Shown one piece after another: positions 44,586 to 56,103 of a stretch of 64,000 bases of DNA; within the stretch, counting starts at the first letter, position 1; each line of letters opens with the position of its first letter. Both the position numbers and the translations under genes were made by a program. The stretch spans positions 5,456,001 through 5,520,000 of the forward strand of contig JBANDB010000002.1 in NCBI GenBank assembly GCA_037576215.1, written 5' to 3'. This stretch comes from Armillaria gallica (lineage: Eukaryota; Basidiomycota; Agaricomycetes; Agaricales; Physalacriaceae). The notes beneath the pieces were generated by a model. It saw only the letters and a program-made list of their open reading frames with translations. It was not told the origin of the DNA and searched no databases.

Positions 44586-45748
44586 ACTTCTAACCTTTCT
44601 GTCCCGCCGTGGAGCTTTCTCCGACCGAATTGATTCCCGGCTCTCGCTTTTGAATTGACCCCTCGCAAGGTACCTATGGCGGCGATCAAAGACACATGTG
44701 GTGCCGCTAAAAATGTGTATCGAGGGCCTTTGGCTTGCCAGCGTTACTACACTATTCGGGCGTCTCCGAGAGGGGACGTACTAGTATTAGCACTTAGCAC
44801 GGTTACCTCCTCCACATCACCGCCACTTTTGACATACCTTTTTAGTATTTGCGCCTTCCCCTCAATCTTACGTTCTCATTCCCTGCTGTTAGGTTAAATT
44901 GATCGGCGGATTCCGACCCGCTTATTATCCTGTCCAGTAAGTTCATTTGTGTTTCTTCCAGGAAAAGATCCGACGATACGCCTAAGCCCGAAGATGTTAA
45001 GATTAATCCTTACGCAGAAACCGCCAGCGTGGCTTAATTTGGCCTTGGCTCTGTCTCTCACACCCGCAAACGTCGTATCATCCGTCAAGCGATGAATGAT
45101 TCCCTTTGGCTGTTGTATCAGCCTGGAGGCGAGATTTATGTTCTTCGAAGGATCTAGTGCGGATGAGAAGGTTGACATTGATATACAATCTTATAGAATC
45201 AAAAGTACCCCACGATTGCCCCGTGCTGATTGGTTTTTTTAGTCATCAAGTTCGTGCGAATGTCTTTCATCGTCGAGATGCATGCTCCTGTAACTGTTTC
45301 CAACACGCGCTCGTCCTTTTTGTTACCCTTGGGAATTAGGGTAGCGCCGAGCGGTGCCATTAATTTATAGCACATCTCTTTCGACCTCCCTTTTGTATAG
45401 GTCCCTGTTCCCATTGGCGTTGAATTCGAAGCCTCACGACTCCCTGGATGTTTGCGTCATTCTCACTATCATCCTATCAATATACTTTGATATCATCACG
45501 AGCATAGCTGTGTACTTAATTGACGGTCATGTTACGGGTCTCCGCCGATATCTGGAGGTCGGAACTTTCCTATGACCGTAGCAGAGCGACGCACGATGCC
45601 GATTGCTCTATCAGGACCCCGTTCGTACTTAGACTGATGTTCGTATATCTTACTACTGGTATGAGAACGCCCGTGTCGGCATGCCCCACAGTTCTATACA
45701 GTAGGTTCATTACAAATGCTATGGTGCGACAACTGCAGCCAAGATGTA
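44586..45748. other. Spacer, no gene recognised
   Basis: Short frames on both strands (for example 44655-44897 plus, 45570-45752 minus) have no domain or splice support. Confidence 0.4.
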
Positions 45749-48700
45749 TCAATCACTTCCTTTCGAGAGATTTCCGTTTGCTGAACTGCTGAAGTATTCC
45801 TTCAGCATCGTTTCCATCGCGGATAATCGGCTCTCAACTCTGTCTTCAAGTGCCGCAAGTCGTTGATCAACTTTGTCGAACTTCTTCTCGAGAGCTGCCA
45901 GTTTCACATCGGTCGCGACGACGTCCACCGGCGGATTACAATCGGCGATTCGTAGAAGAGGCTCCCCGAGCTCGTGAGGATCATCTGGCATTGGTTCCTT
46001 CTTCTCGGCATCGCATTCATCGCAAACGTACGCATCGATGGCTGAAGCCGTGCGAATGAGCTTTCGGAGTACGGGCGGCAAACAAAAAGAACGCACTGCA
46101 GATCAAGCACACCCAACAAGGTAATGATACAACTTTCCCACAGCACCGACATTTTAGGGGTGCGGCTGCAGTCGGAACTTCCTTCTTCGATTGGCTACTA
46201 TGGGACGAGCCACTCTTCTCCACAGGCTCGATACGGTTTTAAGAGAAGATCGGAACTCTTTTTTGATACGGACCACCATAGAACGGGCTTCAGGGATTAT
46301 CCACCGCAGACGACCATCTAGGACGACAGTATCGAACTTCAACAGAACATGGGACGGATCATGCACGAATCCACCACGTTCGCAGCTCGTATCGATGCAA
46401 CCCGCGCACAGATCAATCGTGTCCGTAAACGAGTCGTTCATACAGGTCAGGCAGGCCAACCTGCTACCCAAAATCAGACCATTACACGAATCGCAAGTAT
46501 AACCACTGGTTTTAACAGAAATGATCAGTACTGGGGAAACAAAGGACTCTGAGCCAATAGACTTACATGAATTTGCGCCGAGTTATCTCATCAGCGACAA
46601 ATGAATAGTAATACCGACTATCCATTGGGCAAATGATGCAATTCAAGCGAAACAACTCCTGTTGCTCCTCCTCTGACAAAGGGCTACGTGGACAATAATT
46701 CTCATCCACACATCGTTCTCTGACAGCCAGTTGCAGGAAGCGATGTCTTTCAGCAAATCTGTCCTTCAAAAACTTCCAAGAAAAGGACTTCCTCCTCATT
46801 CGGTCCAGCACAGAAGTGCAGGCAAACCTCCATCGCGCCCGAGCTCGACTTCCCGCGTCCTCCTCCTCAGCCGCTGGGAGATCTCGCTGATCACCGGGTA
46901 GGAATCTGCATAAGGAAGCAGGGGTTCGACGCAAAATAAACTTGTAATAATAATTTTCTGACTCTGGATCGGTAGATCCTGAACCATCGGATGCTTGTGA
47001 AGCACCATCGTCAACGTCAACTTCATTAGACTCGGAATCAGCCGCGCCGCTTTGATTTTCTTCAGCCGCATCGATTTCGTCGTTCTGGAGGGTTGAACTA
47101 TGCTCTCCATCTGTGCCTTCTTCGGAAGCTGCCCGGTCCTCCCCCTGGGTCACGGCATCCTTGTTCTCTTCGGCGCCTCCTTGGTCACCGTTGTCGTCAC
47201 CTTGCTCGCCACCTCCCTCATCATCGGACGACTGCTCATCGGAGTCATCTGCCTCTTCATCTCCGGGACCTCTTATGTATTTGCACCACCCCTTGATTAT
47301 GCCCTTTTCAGCATCAAGGTCCCCTGTAAGGTCCACGAAGTCACCATCTTCGAAAGCGAGGCGCATGTACACCTTATTGCCTTCCTTAATGTCGCCTGAG
47401 ATATTCATAGTCCATTTCCATGTCGCCGCTTTCCCAGCCAAAGCGCCATCTGTCACGGAATCGATGACGAGTTGCATCAGACCCATATCCGATTTACGTT
47501 CATAGTAAAGGTGACCGGTCCATTGTCCTTGTATTAGATCGTCGGGGGCTTCTTCAGTGAAGTCAGAGGGAAGATGGTACATATCAGATTCAGAAGTGTC
47601 GAGAAGAGGATATCGCAGAATACTGGAAGGGATGCTCGTGATAGGCTCGGCGCCCTCATCGTCAATGGTTGGATCTTCATTGACGTAGTCAGAGATACTG
47701 CTTTCGGATGGTAGTTTATCGGGATTATTGTAGGAGAGTTTGAACTGTGCAAGATATATATAAGAACTTCAAAAGTACAAGAAGGACAGCAATGTCAAAA
47801 CATGTCTTACCATGCCAAAAGCAAAGTTCTCGAGCTTTTCCACTACGTCGACGTTACTCTGCTTGAAGATTGCTGAGAGCAACTTTTATCAATATAAACC
47901 AGAGATTGTAGAAGCCACGAACATACAAGCTAGATTTTGAATTCGTTTGTCGACTACCGAGAACAAGTTCCACAAGGATGAGGACATGTTCCACATTTCA
48001 TACGGGTCTAGAACGGATCTAGTGGATAGACGGACCACTCTTAGCTGATGCTTGAGAAGAAGATAGAGTAAAGGATAAATGTACTGAAAAGCGATCAGAA
48101 CAAGCTGATGGTCGAGAGCCGGTTAACCTACACGTTCGATGCGCCCAGGTCCGGTAATCAGAGAGACAGTGGATTTTGTATCGATGTCGTATAAGACATC
48201 TGTAAGATTACGCATCAGACGAGCTTCCTCGCTCTGAGTGTACGCTTCAGTGAGTCTTCGCAATTCACTACTTTGTAAAGCGTTCGAAGGTATGTCCCGA
48301 GTTGATCGAAGGAGTCTATCGACCTGATAAATGGCATCGTGCTGAAGATACAGGGCCGTTGCCTCGCGGTTGGCGGGTAATACATGGGGAAATGTGGTGT
48401 ACATTGTAGAGAGAATTATGTGGATCTTCTTTTTATATCGATCCACACTGACATGCCAGCCTATTGTGGGACTCGTGAGCAGAAATGAGCACAGTGCATT
48501 GCGAAACATACCTTCCGCCCAATATGCCATCCATTGCGGGAGTCTGCAACAGTCACTCAATAGGCTGCAAACGTAATGGGTGACGACTAAACCTACGTCC
48601 AACCCGGTGGTATAGACTTTGTGAAGTTATTGATCTCTTTGGTGGTGATAAATCCTGTCGCGTCATCATCCATGGCTTCGAGTATAGGCTGAACATGGGC

Positions 48701-50527
48701 AACATTGAAGTACGTCAGAGCCCAGCGATCATTCTTGCATTTGAGAGAGAAAAAATCGTCCGTAACAGCACTTATTGGTGAGATCATGGGGCTTCCAGGT
48801 TCGGAGGCACCGGGTGACATCATAGGCGAGGCACTCAGACCGCCGAGTTTGTCAATAAAGTAGTCATGCAGAGCAAGAACGAGGTGTTTAGCCTTGACGC
48901 TACCTCTCCAGGCCTACCAAAGGGAATTAACACATTCAACATGACAAGGATAATAGCCGAGGCTGAGAATGCACGTACCATATCTTTCCAAAGCTCCTTC
49001 AAGTCCTTAAAAGAAAATGAGCATGCGAAGGAAACGAAACAGCATAACTTACTTCATTGGTAATTCGGTCATGAGCACCGGAAGCCATGGCGGTAAGGAT
49101 ATGAGACTCGGTGTTTTTCAATGAGTCCTTGAAAATCGACGTCAGTTGTCGGTTCTGGACTTCTAGTTTTTTCTCAAAGAGGGCGATGTTCCTTTCGAAA
49201 GCTTGCTCGACGTCCTCGGCCCATTCTTTCTGCATCGCTTTCTGGACTTTTTTTGTGGTGGTCACAGTGGATTTTTCTTCCGTCCCCGACTGATGCCCAA
49301 GTACGCCTGCGATTCCCTCCCCGCTTTTGTGGATAAGTTCGAGCAATAACTGCTCATTATCTATACACGCCTTAACTCCCCCTCGTCTTTGATGAAATTC
49401 TGAATGTCTCGCTCCCGAGAGGTGTCCAGCTTCCTAAACACCGACATCATCACTTCCATGGTCTGGTCAAGCTTGCGATCCATGGACTTCAGTTTCTGGT
49501 CCTGTCCATCCAGCTTGGCGTTGGCAGATTCGACTCCCAGTGCCGTATGAATTTGTAGGGCGAAATCGATGTCCTCGCGATATTGTGTGAATTTGGCGGC
49601 ATACCCTGCCAGACGAGTTTCATAAATCTTGGATTTTATCGTCTTGGCTGATTTGAAGATAAATAAACAGTTCTGAAGCTTTGGAATCAGAAGCCGTACC
49701 CAAAAACCCCTTCTTCAGGTAATGGTCGCAGGCGGAGCCAGTTTCTCGGATGTCCTTTGCAATTGCTTCCATCAAGGAACCCATCCGATCTTCGATCGTG
49801 GTGCCGTCGGGCCCAATTTCTTTAGGATCTTTGATGTGACGAAGCCTAAAGACGCCTGTTAGTAACACTTTGGAAATAAGACGATCCACAATACACTTAC
49901 TGAAATAGTACGGTCATCGTGTCCTGCATTTGAAGTTTTACAGCGAGGACCTTTTTGTTATTGGTTCGGCGCGTCATATCAAGCGTAACAACCAGTTTGA
50001 AAGCAAGGACAGCCACTGGGGGTGAACGTCAAAAGAATTGCCTCGACGCTCGTGATGCATGACTGACCGCCCACGAACGGATGCAATTGACCGAGCGCAT
50101 CCAAACCTTTCATGACCACGTCAGAGGTCTCTACAAACGAGCTTAACGCGCTGTCAATCGATTTTGTGTCCAGTGAAAGTGAAGAAATTGCTGTAGCTGC
50201 CGACGCAATCGCTGATTCGTTTGCTGCATACCAGGTGTTGAGAGACGCGTAGGACGTCGTGATGCCAGACAGATCAATAGTGTCCACTAAAAAGATTCGT
50301 TGGCACAAGATCCAACATGAACTATTGGCCACTCACTGACTCTTTCAACCTTCTTTGCGTCTTAGACAACTCCGTTTTCGAAAACGCAGCCTGGTATACG
50401 CCGTGTCCAGGGACTGCTGGCGATGCAGGTCCTCCGGAACGTCCTTGCTGCTTGCATCACTCCCGTTTATGCTGATTTTCGGCAGAGGAAGAGATTTCTC
50501 CATGTCTGGGGAAGGATTAGTCGACAT
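45749..50527 (-). CDS. Large EF-hand and ZZ-type zinc finger protein, three frameshifts
   Basis: About 15 exons. Order on the minus strand: disordered start (MSTNPSPDMEKSLPLPKISI), a long helical N-terminal domain (DTIDLSGITTSYASLNTWY, GLDALGQLHPFVG, FQLRHIKDPKEIGPDGTT), a coiled helical part ending AMASGAHDRITNE, an EF-hand loop DDDATGFITTKE (48670-48635), TGPGRIERY, an Asp/Glu-rich low-complexity tract (~46950-47280), FILRRTPASL, a ZZ finger (CDSC..RLACLTC..DLCAGC, ~46500-46400), a CRCC..CWVC/CDEC pair and a C-terminal coiled coil. This matches a multidomain family I know from Agaricomycetes; function unknown, possibly Ca2+-responsive signalling. The frame is broken near 50390-50399, at C5 49378-49382 and at T4 46237-46240, each by one missing base. 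Confidence 0.85.
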
Positions 50528-51197
50528 GGTGGTAGGAAAATAACAAATGATTACCTGAAAGCCAAGTCCGACTGTTAGTCAGGGAAGATGGGTTATCACT
50601 TTTGCCGGCTTAGTTGATATCTAACTCGGGCGCTGCGTTTCGGCCTTAAGTCGCGTGCGGCCTAGGTTCCAGAGAGATCGTCTGAAACTTGGATGTACGC
50701 CCATACTACTATGCCAATTACTTTTTTTAATTAAAAAAAATGACGCTAAAAACAAACCGGAATATGACGGTTAACACTTCCAAATACCCAGAAACAGGTA
50801 GTCAACGTACCTATATAGTCCTATGGCATAGAAAACGTAGGTGTCCAATACTAGGCGTCTAGGGATAAGCGCTGAGCGCCCACAAGGTCATTGTTAAACA
50901 TCAGAATCAGATCATTTAGATTTTCGCGTTTCACGGGCACTCATGACATGTGACTCCTCGGGCCGACTCCCCGGCTTGTCTGCGCCAGGCGGCCTGCCTC
51001 TCCTAAGGTCTCCTTCCTTCTCAACATGGCACCCTACAACATTATCAACACACAATATCCATGAGACCATGCATTATGTACCAAATTGAGCGAGGGTACG
51101 AGGATTTTCAGGGATTTTTTTTCCTTTTTTCTCGAGGAACCGTGCCTGTGGGGGGCGCTATAAGACCCTGACTAAATCATACTTACTGAAGAAGGTA
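50528..51197. other. Divergent spacer with A/T-rich run
   Basis: Contains T- and A-runs at 50723-50740 and another T-rich stretch at 51115-51131. Promoter of the EF-hand gene on one side. No coding signal. Confidence 0.45.
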
Positions 51198-52329
51198 ATG
51201 TCAACTTCTCCGTTTCTTAGCATGTCTCAGAAAAATATCCTTGTGACCGGGGCTACAGGAAGGCAAGAGCAGGCATTCATTTCTGCACTTCGAGACTGCG
51301 ACTATTTTCATATTTTGGCGCTCACCCGCAACCGTTCATCGCGAAAAGCCAAATGGCTCGCTTCCGCGTCCAAAGTGACGATAATAGAAGGGATCTCGAC
51401 TCTGAGGCATTCATTCGGAGCGTGTTTGAAGGAAGGAAGGAAGGAAGGAAGGTGAGAATGCTAAATCCAATGGCGGTAGCATCTGGCTTTTCCGGGGCCC
51501 GGCGTTAATGCAGGCAGCGAAGAGAGACAAGAAAAAGTACGTCACCTCATTTTCCAAACCCCGAAGTATACGTGAGAGGCTGAACGGTGCAATCAGGTCC
51601 TAGCGGACATTTCACTCGAATATGGTGTCTCATGCTTCTTGTTCTCTTCTGTGGAGCGAGGAGGAGAAAGCTCAGATGATGTTCTCATGTTAGATAGACT
51701 AGCCAAAGCGAGAATTGAACGGCATCTTCGAGGTTTGGGTTCCCACGGGCTTGCTTAGACGTACGTTGTTTCTTGCTCCGGAGCCTTCTCCACATTGATG
51801 AAGGAGTGACAACAGCATATTACGGCCTGGCTTCTTTACGGAAAACTACGAGGGAATTGTTGGTGCTATTACTGTGTCGGTATTAGAGGCGGGCCTGCCA
51901 AAAGATACGACGATTCAATTGGTGGTAAGTGACGCGATTTCGTCCGGTTTTCTGCCAAAAACTTCTGACAGTGTGGACGACGTAGGCCATGTTGCTGCGG
52001 GCGTCTTCCGAGCTAGCTGTCAGGATCCTGCCTTGTATGCGTTCCAGATCCTTGGAGAAGTTTCCACTATATTTGAACAAGAGGTTGTTTTTCGGCGCCG
52101 AACTTGTCGTGATCTTCCCTCAGTCCCAGTTTTGTGGGAAAAATCCTTCTCGCTATTAATGGGCATACACAAGGCTTGTCAGTTGTCCTTTGATTAATTT
52201 TCCGCTCTTTATGAATCATTAATATACAGAGTTGCCGACATCAAGAGGGTTTACCACGCGCGTATAACTGGCGAATGTCCCGATGAAGACGGTCAGATGG
52301 CCGCTACACAGCAGTTTATCAAGACATGA
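51198..52329 (+). pseudogene. NmrA-like NAD(P)-binding protein, inactivated
   Basis: Start MSQKNILVTGATGRQ (glycine-rich dinucleotide site; likely ATG 51222). In family members this is followed by a frame continuing through a conserved segment; here the frame shifts at GGG 51390-51392, about ten codons after SIW are deleted or scrambled (near 51490), and a TGG codon has become TAG (51756-51758). Downstream exons are recognisable: FSSVERGGESSDD, LRPGFFTENYEGIVGAI, VDDVGHVAAGVF and a terminal exon to 52329. NmrA relatives sense NADP in redox or nitrogen signalling. With several independent lesions it looks truly dead rather than merely mis-sequenced. A GGAA repeat (51429-51450) abuts a splice donor. 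Confidence 0.85.
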
Positions 52330-55037
52330 CAACGTTTGCAAAATGGACCGAATTGAGAAGGGGACCCTCTGTGAATAGATCACAAGGCTGGAATCGAGTT
52401 ACAATCAGAAAGCTCCTGTCAGAACGGCAGTAGTAGATAACGACTCAACTACTTGCTCCTACCAATTCTCCTCGTAATTGAGAATAATCCGATTATTCTT
52501 GTGTCCTACACCCGATGCTACGAATTCTTTCCTATCATTAAATCGTCCTCCACGCAGCTTATCGGACGGAATCATGGCTTTTTCCGACGCTTTCCGGCCT
52601 GGGTGTTCCTTGTTTTCAGTCTTGGAATAGTCTTACACTGAACATAGCGAATGTCAGCGATGACATGCACTATTCAATCATCAGGCTAATTGTATTATGG
52701 TTTTATCCATGGCACACGACTTAACACCGCAGCAGATAGCCTTTCGGGATCAGCCAACGGACACACGCATATCCGTGTAATTTTTTCTTGATCAATCATC
52801 GATTGACTGGTTCCTCCTGCTTTAGGAAACCGGGATTATTTTCTTCGTCTGTTTCCCATGAATTCTAACATGCCCTCTACCATGACATAGCTCGCATGCT
52901 TCCTATTGCCGCGTGTTGTGTTGTTCTCTCAAGACGCCGCATATGGAAAATCGCAGAATATTGTATGGGAATATCCGAACGAAGCTACTCACCCATGTTT
53001 GTTACGTCCTTCGAGATGGCATCGTGAACAACAGCGCAGAAAGGGTTGAGCCGTGGCATGACATTGAGGATCAGTGCCCGGGAAATGCCACTGTCGCCTG
53101 TATTTGTGCTAACCACTCGTCTTCACCCTTTTTCCCGCTCATCCCCCCGACGCCTCTTATCAGTGGGGCCATATGCCAGTTTCCCTGAACAGCTGGTTAC
53201 ACCAGCAGCGGCGACCCCAAGATATCCTTATGGGATATACCCTTCCCTCTCTTTTTTAAAGGGGATCAGCGGGTATGTTGTCTTACCCCCATCACATCAG
53301 TTACTAAATTTACTAAGGATTTCAGCCCCCGACGAAGGCATGACATTGACAATTAGTATTTGGATCGCAAAAACTTGTGGGTATCACTGTGGTCTTCGTC
53401 GCCTTATCCTTGATATGGTACTCAGATTCGAAAGATTTTCCGCAGAGTCATGGCGGTGATAATCAGTAACCAGGCTGCAATCAGAGGAGTTCTACCATCG
53501 CCTGCCTTTCCGTCGCCATTGTCTTGTCTTATTCAAACTTGATGCCTGACAAAAGTCGTCAACCTGACTTAATAGACCACTTTTCTGAGTACGCCTCTCC
53601 TTAGCCCTCTTTCTCATGGCGATCAACGGTTACGTCGAGTTTACTCCACCGGAGACAGCTGTTAATATGACGGGTCCCGTTTTCAGGGTCCTTTGTCTGG
53701 GGTGCCGCAGGATTTCCAGCGGTCAGGTTGTGAGGCGGCCTGTTCGCCGTCTCTGCTCTCTGAAAAAGATCCGCCTCTGCGTAGGTGCTATCCCCAAGCT
53801 GCTTCGCCGCTGAATTTCTGATTCCCTAGATTATGACGTTCATTAATCGCCGCGCTGGATTTTAGGGGAATCTACGTCAGTCTGGGCAGCGAAAAGGAAT
53901 CGACCATCCTTGTTATGGGCCAGGGTGCTCATGTCAACCCGACGCGACTCTTATCGGACGCTAAATCATCGGAATCTCCATCTTCTCTTCCCTACTATCG
54001 ATATCTCATCTAGCCTGGCTGGCGAGCATTCGTTTGCATTCCCATCATCGTGACATTGTTTGGTTTATTATGCAACATTTCCTGAATCGCCGCGGTAGCC
54101 CTATCATGATCATTCGGTGGCGGATCGACCTAACGACAAGCCACCACTATGGGCTTCCGGAAGCTTTATAGACCGTCAAGTCGGACTTGCGAATGCGGAC
54201 ATTTGAATTGTATGGATCCTGCCCTGTATCTACGGGCGGCGCGCTTATTGTATCATTGTAGCCAACCGTTCTCAAGACTTGAAGCTTGAAGCTTGACCTA
54301 TCACGCCGGTGTAAACGCGGTCGGAAGATTCATAATGTTATTGCAGTTAATCAAAGACGGAGAGAGAGATTTCGCTGCTGCCAGTAGTGAACACTGAACG
54401 CGGGACCGATATCAGTTTTCTCCCACGTTGATGCCTTCTTTCGGGGTCATCAATTTCGGCTGCGTAGAACAATGTTCGGGAATATGAAAACTTGGCTCCA
54501 ATATCATTCCTTCAGTCTTTCTGCGCAGCTTGGGCAATTTATCACCAAAGGTCTTGTCGCCTCTTCATATATACAGTGCTGTGCCTCCGTCCCAGTTACG
54601 GCCTCAAAAAAGAAGAAATAAGAGTCGTCCCACAAATGGGCTTCGATATATCGTCATCTGCCATATCATTGTCGACACGTCAATTTCTCAAAGTCCAGAA
54701 GCAAGATAAACAGAGGCGATGTACTGCCAGTGATATCAAAGCGCCAGCAGTCAATTATTCTATCACAAAAATATACTCCGTGGTTTGAAGTTAAGAAAAT
54801 TGGCTACTTTGCTGTCCAAGCAGCAAGGTATCAAGCGACAGTAAACGGACATTTCCCGCCCAAGGTCCACCGCAGCTGCAGGTGGCGGCGTCTATCGGCG
54901 AGCTAAGAGCAATTTTTGAGTTTACCGGACCATTTTTTTGTAAAAGAAGCGCAGAAGTAAAAGAAGCAGTTAGGCATCCCAAAAGGAAGGCGCGTACTTT
55001 TCGATCACACGCAGCACTCACTGCTTTCGTCCTTACC
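52330..55037. other. 2.7 kb spacer without recognised genes
   Basis: Several plus-strand frames (52913-53188, 53046-53459, 53616-53813, 54492-54788) have no recognisable domain. A CTTGAAG heptamer pair occurs near 54277-54295. I cannot support a gene here. Confidence 0.4.
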
Positions 55038-56103
55038 ATGACCATCTCCGATGTACAACTAGAATTTGAAACGACGCCCTCGATAATGAATGACCCGCCA
55101 CCCCCATACCCTTCTCATTCAAGAAGAATACGAGGCTCCAATCGTTCACGACGCAGCAATCATCTCCAGTTATCGTCGACTGAATCCGCTGCGCCATCGC
55201 CGGAGCTGCCCAATGAAACCACGCCTTTTCTGACCCGGCCTCGCTCGTTGTCGCACGGCAGCCTGCTATCCTCGATTTCGGCGTCGCCCTCGTTGGGCCA
55301 GACGATGGTCACGATGTTTGACGAGTCGGACCCCGACCAGGATAACCAGAATGACGGGTGCGCTCTGCCGCAAACGACGTGGTCCTACTTTCGGCCGCTG
55401 AAGAAAAAGGTCTATTATATGTCGCTATTCCATTTAGCTGTCATCAACTTCCCCTACGCTCTGTTAACATGGGTCTTTTTGTTTGTGTTTACGCTGGTGT
55501 GTCATCCTGTTATATGTGCTACACTTGATGCTGATGACTGTAGCTCGGAACAACACTCCTCGTGGCCTTGCCACTAGGACTTTTACTATGTTTTATCGAT
55601 TTGCTAGTAGCTCGAGTCCTGGCGCGTGGAGAGGTAACACATTTCGTATTTGATGCAGTTATGTGTCTGATGTATCGACAGTTATACCTCCAAACTAAAT
55701 TTCACTTCCCTCAAACATCGCTCCGCCGTAAGCCAGTTATATTTACGCGGCAGCGTTCACCTTCTCGAGAGGACCTCGAATCCATACCTCTGACCACGAA
55801 CATCTTGCTTGACGAGACTTCCTTCTACAAAAACACATATGCCATGGTGCGCATTACCTTGTATCTTCAAACTACTACCAGCTAATGACTCGCTAGTTCA
55901 CGGATCCCACGTCCTATCACTCATTATTCTACTTCCTCGTCATAAAACCGCCTATCACTCTACTTTTTTCACTATTCATCGTCATCTTTGTCCTCCCTTC
56001 TTTGATTCTCGTTATACCTGCTCCTGCTTCCCTGCGCATCGTCAGGAGAATGGGTATGTGGCAGGCCGCGGTAGCTTTGGAAGGCTTGGCCGGAGAGGCT
56101 TGA
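55038..56103 (+). CDS. Multi-pass membrane protein of unknown function
   Basis: Four exons (55038-55496, 55544-55633, 55682-55846, 55897-56103) join in frame to 306 residues. The N-terminal ~110 residues are Pro/Ser-rich and probably cytosolic (NDPPPPYPSHSRR, RPRSLSHGSLLSS). Four hydrophobic segments follow: FPYALLTWVFLFVFTL, TTLLVALPLGLLLCFIDLLV, and near the end FYFLVIKPPITLLFSLF and IVIFVLPSLILVIPAPA. Between them lies RGELYLQTKFHFP, and the C-terminus is MGMWQAAVALEGLAGEA. The layout resembles bacterial-type putative sensor domains found also in basidiomycetes, but I cannot assign a function. In-frame ATGs at 54882 and 55086 are alternative starts. Confidence 0.75.

Noticed and set aside
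53046..53459. 137-codon plus-strand ORF as a gene
   Set aside because: Pro/Ser-rich start with no motif; overlapping frames contradict it.
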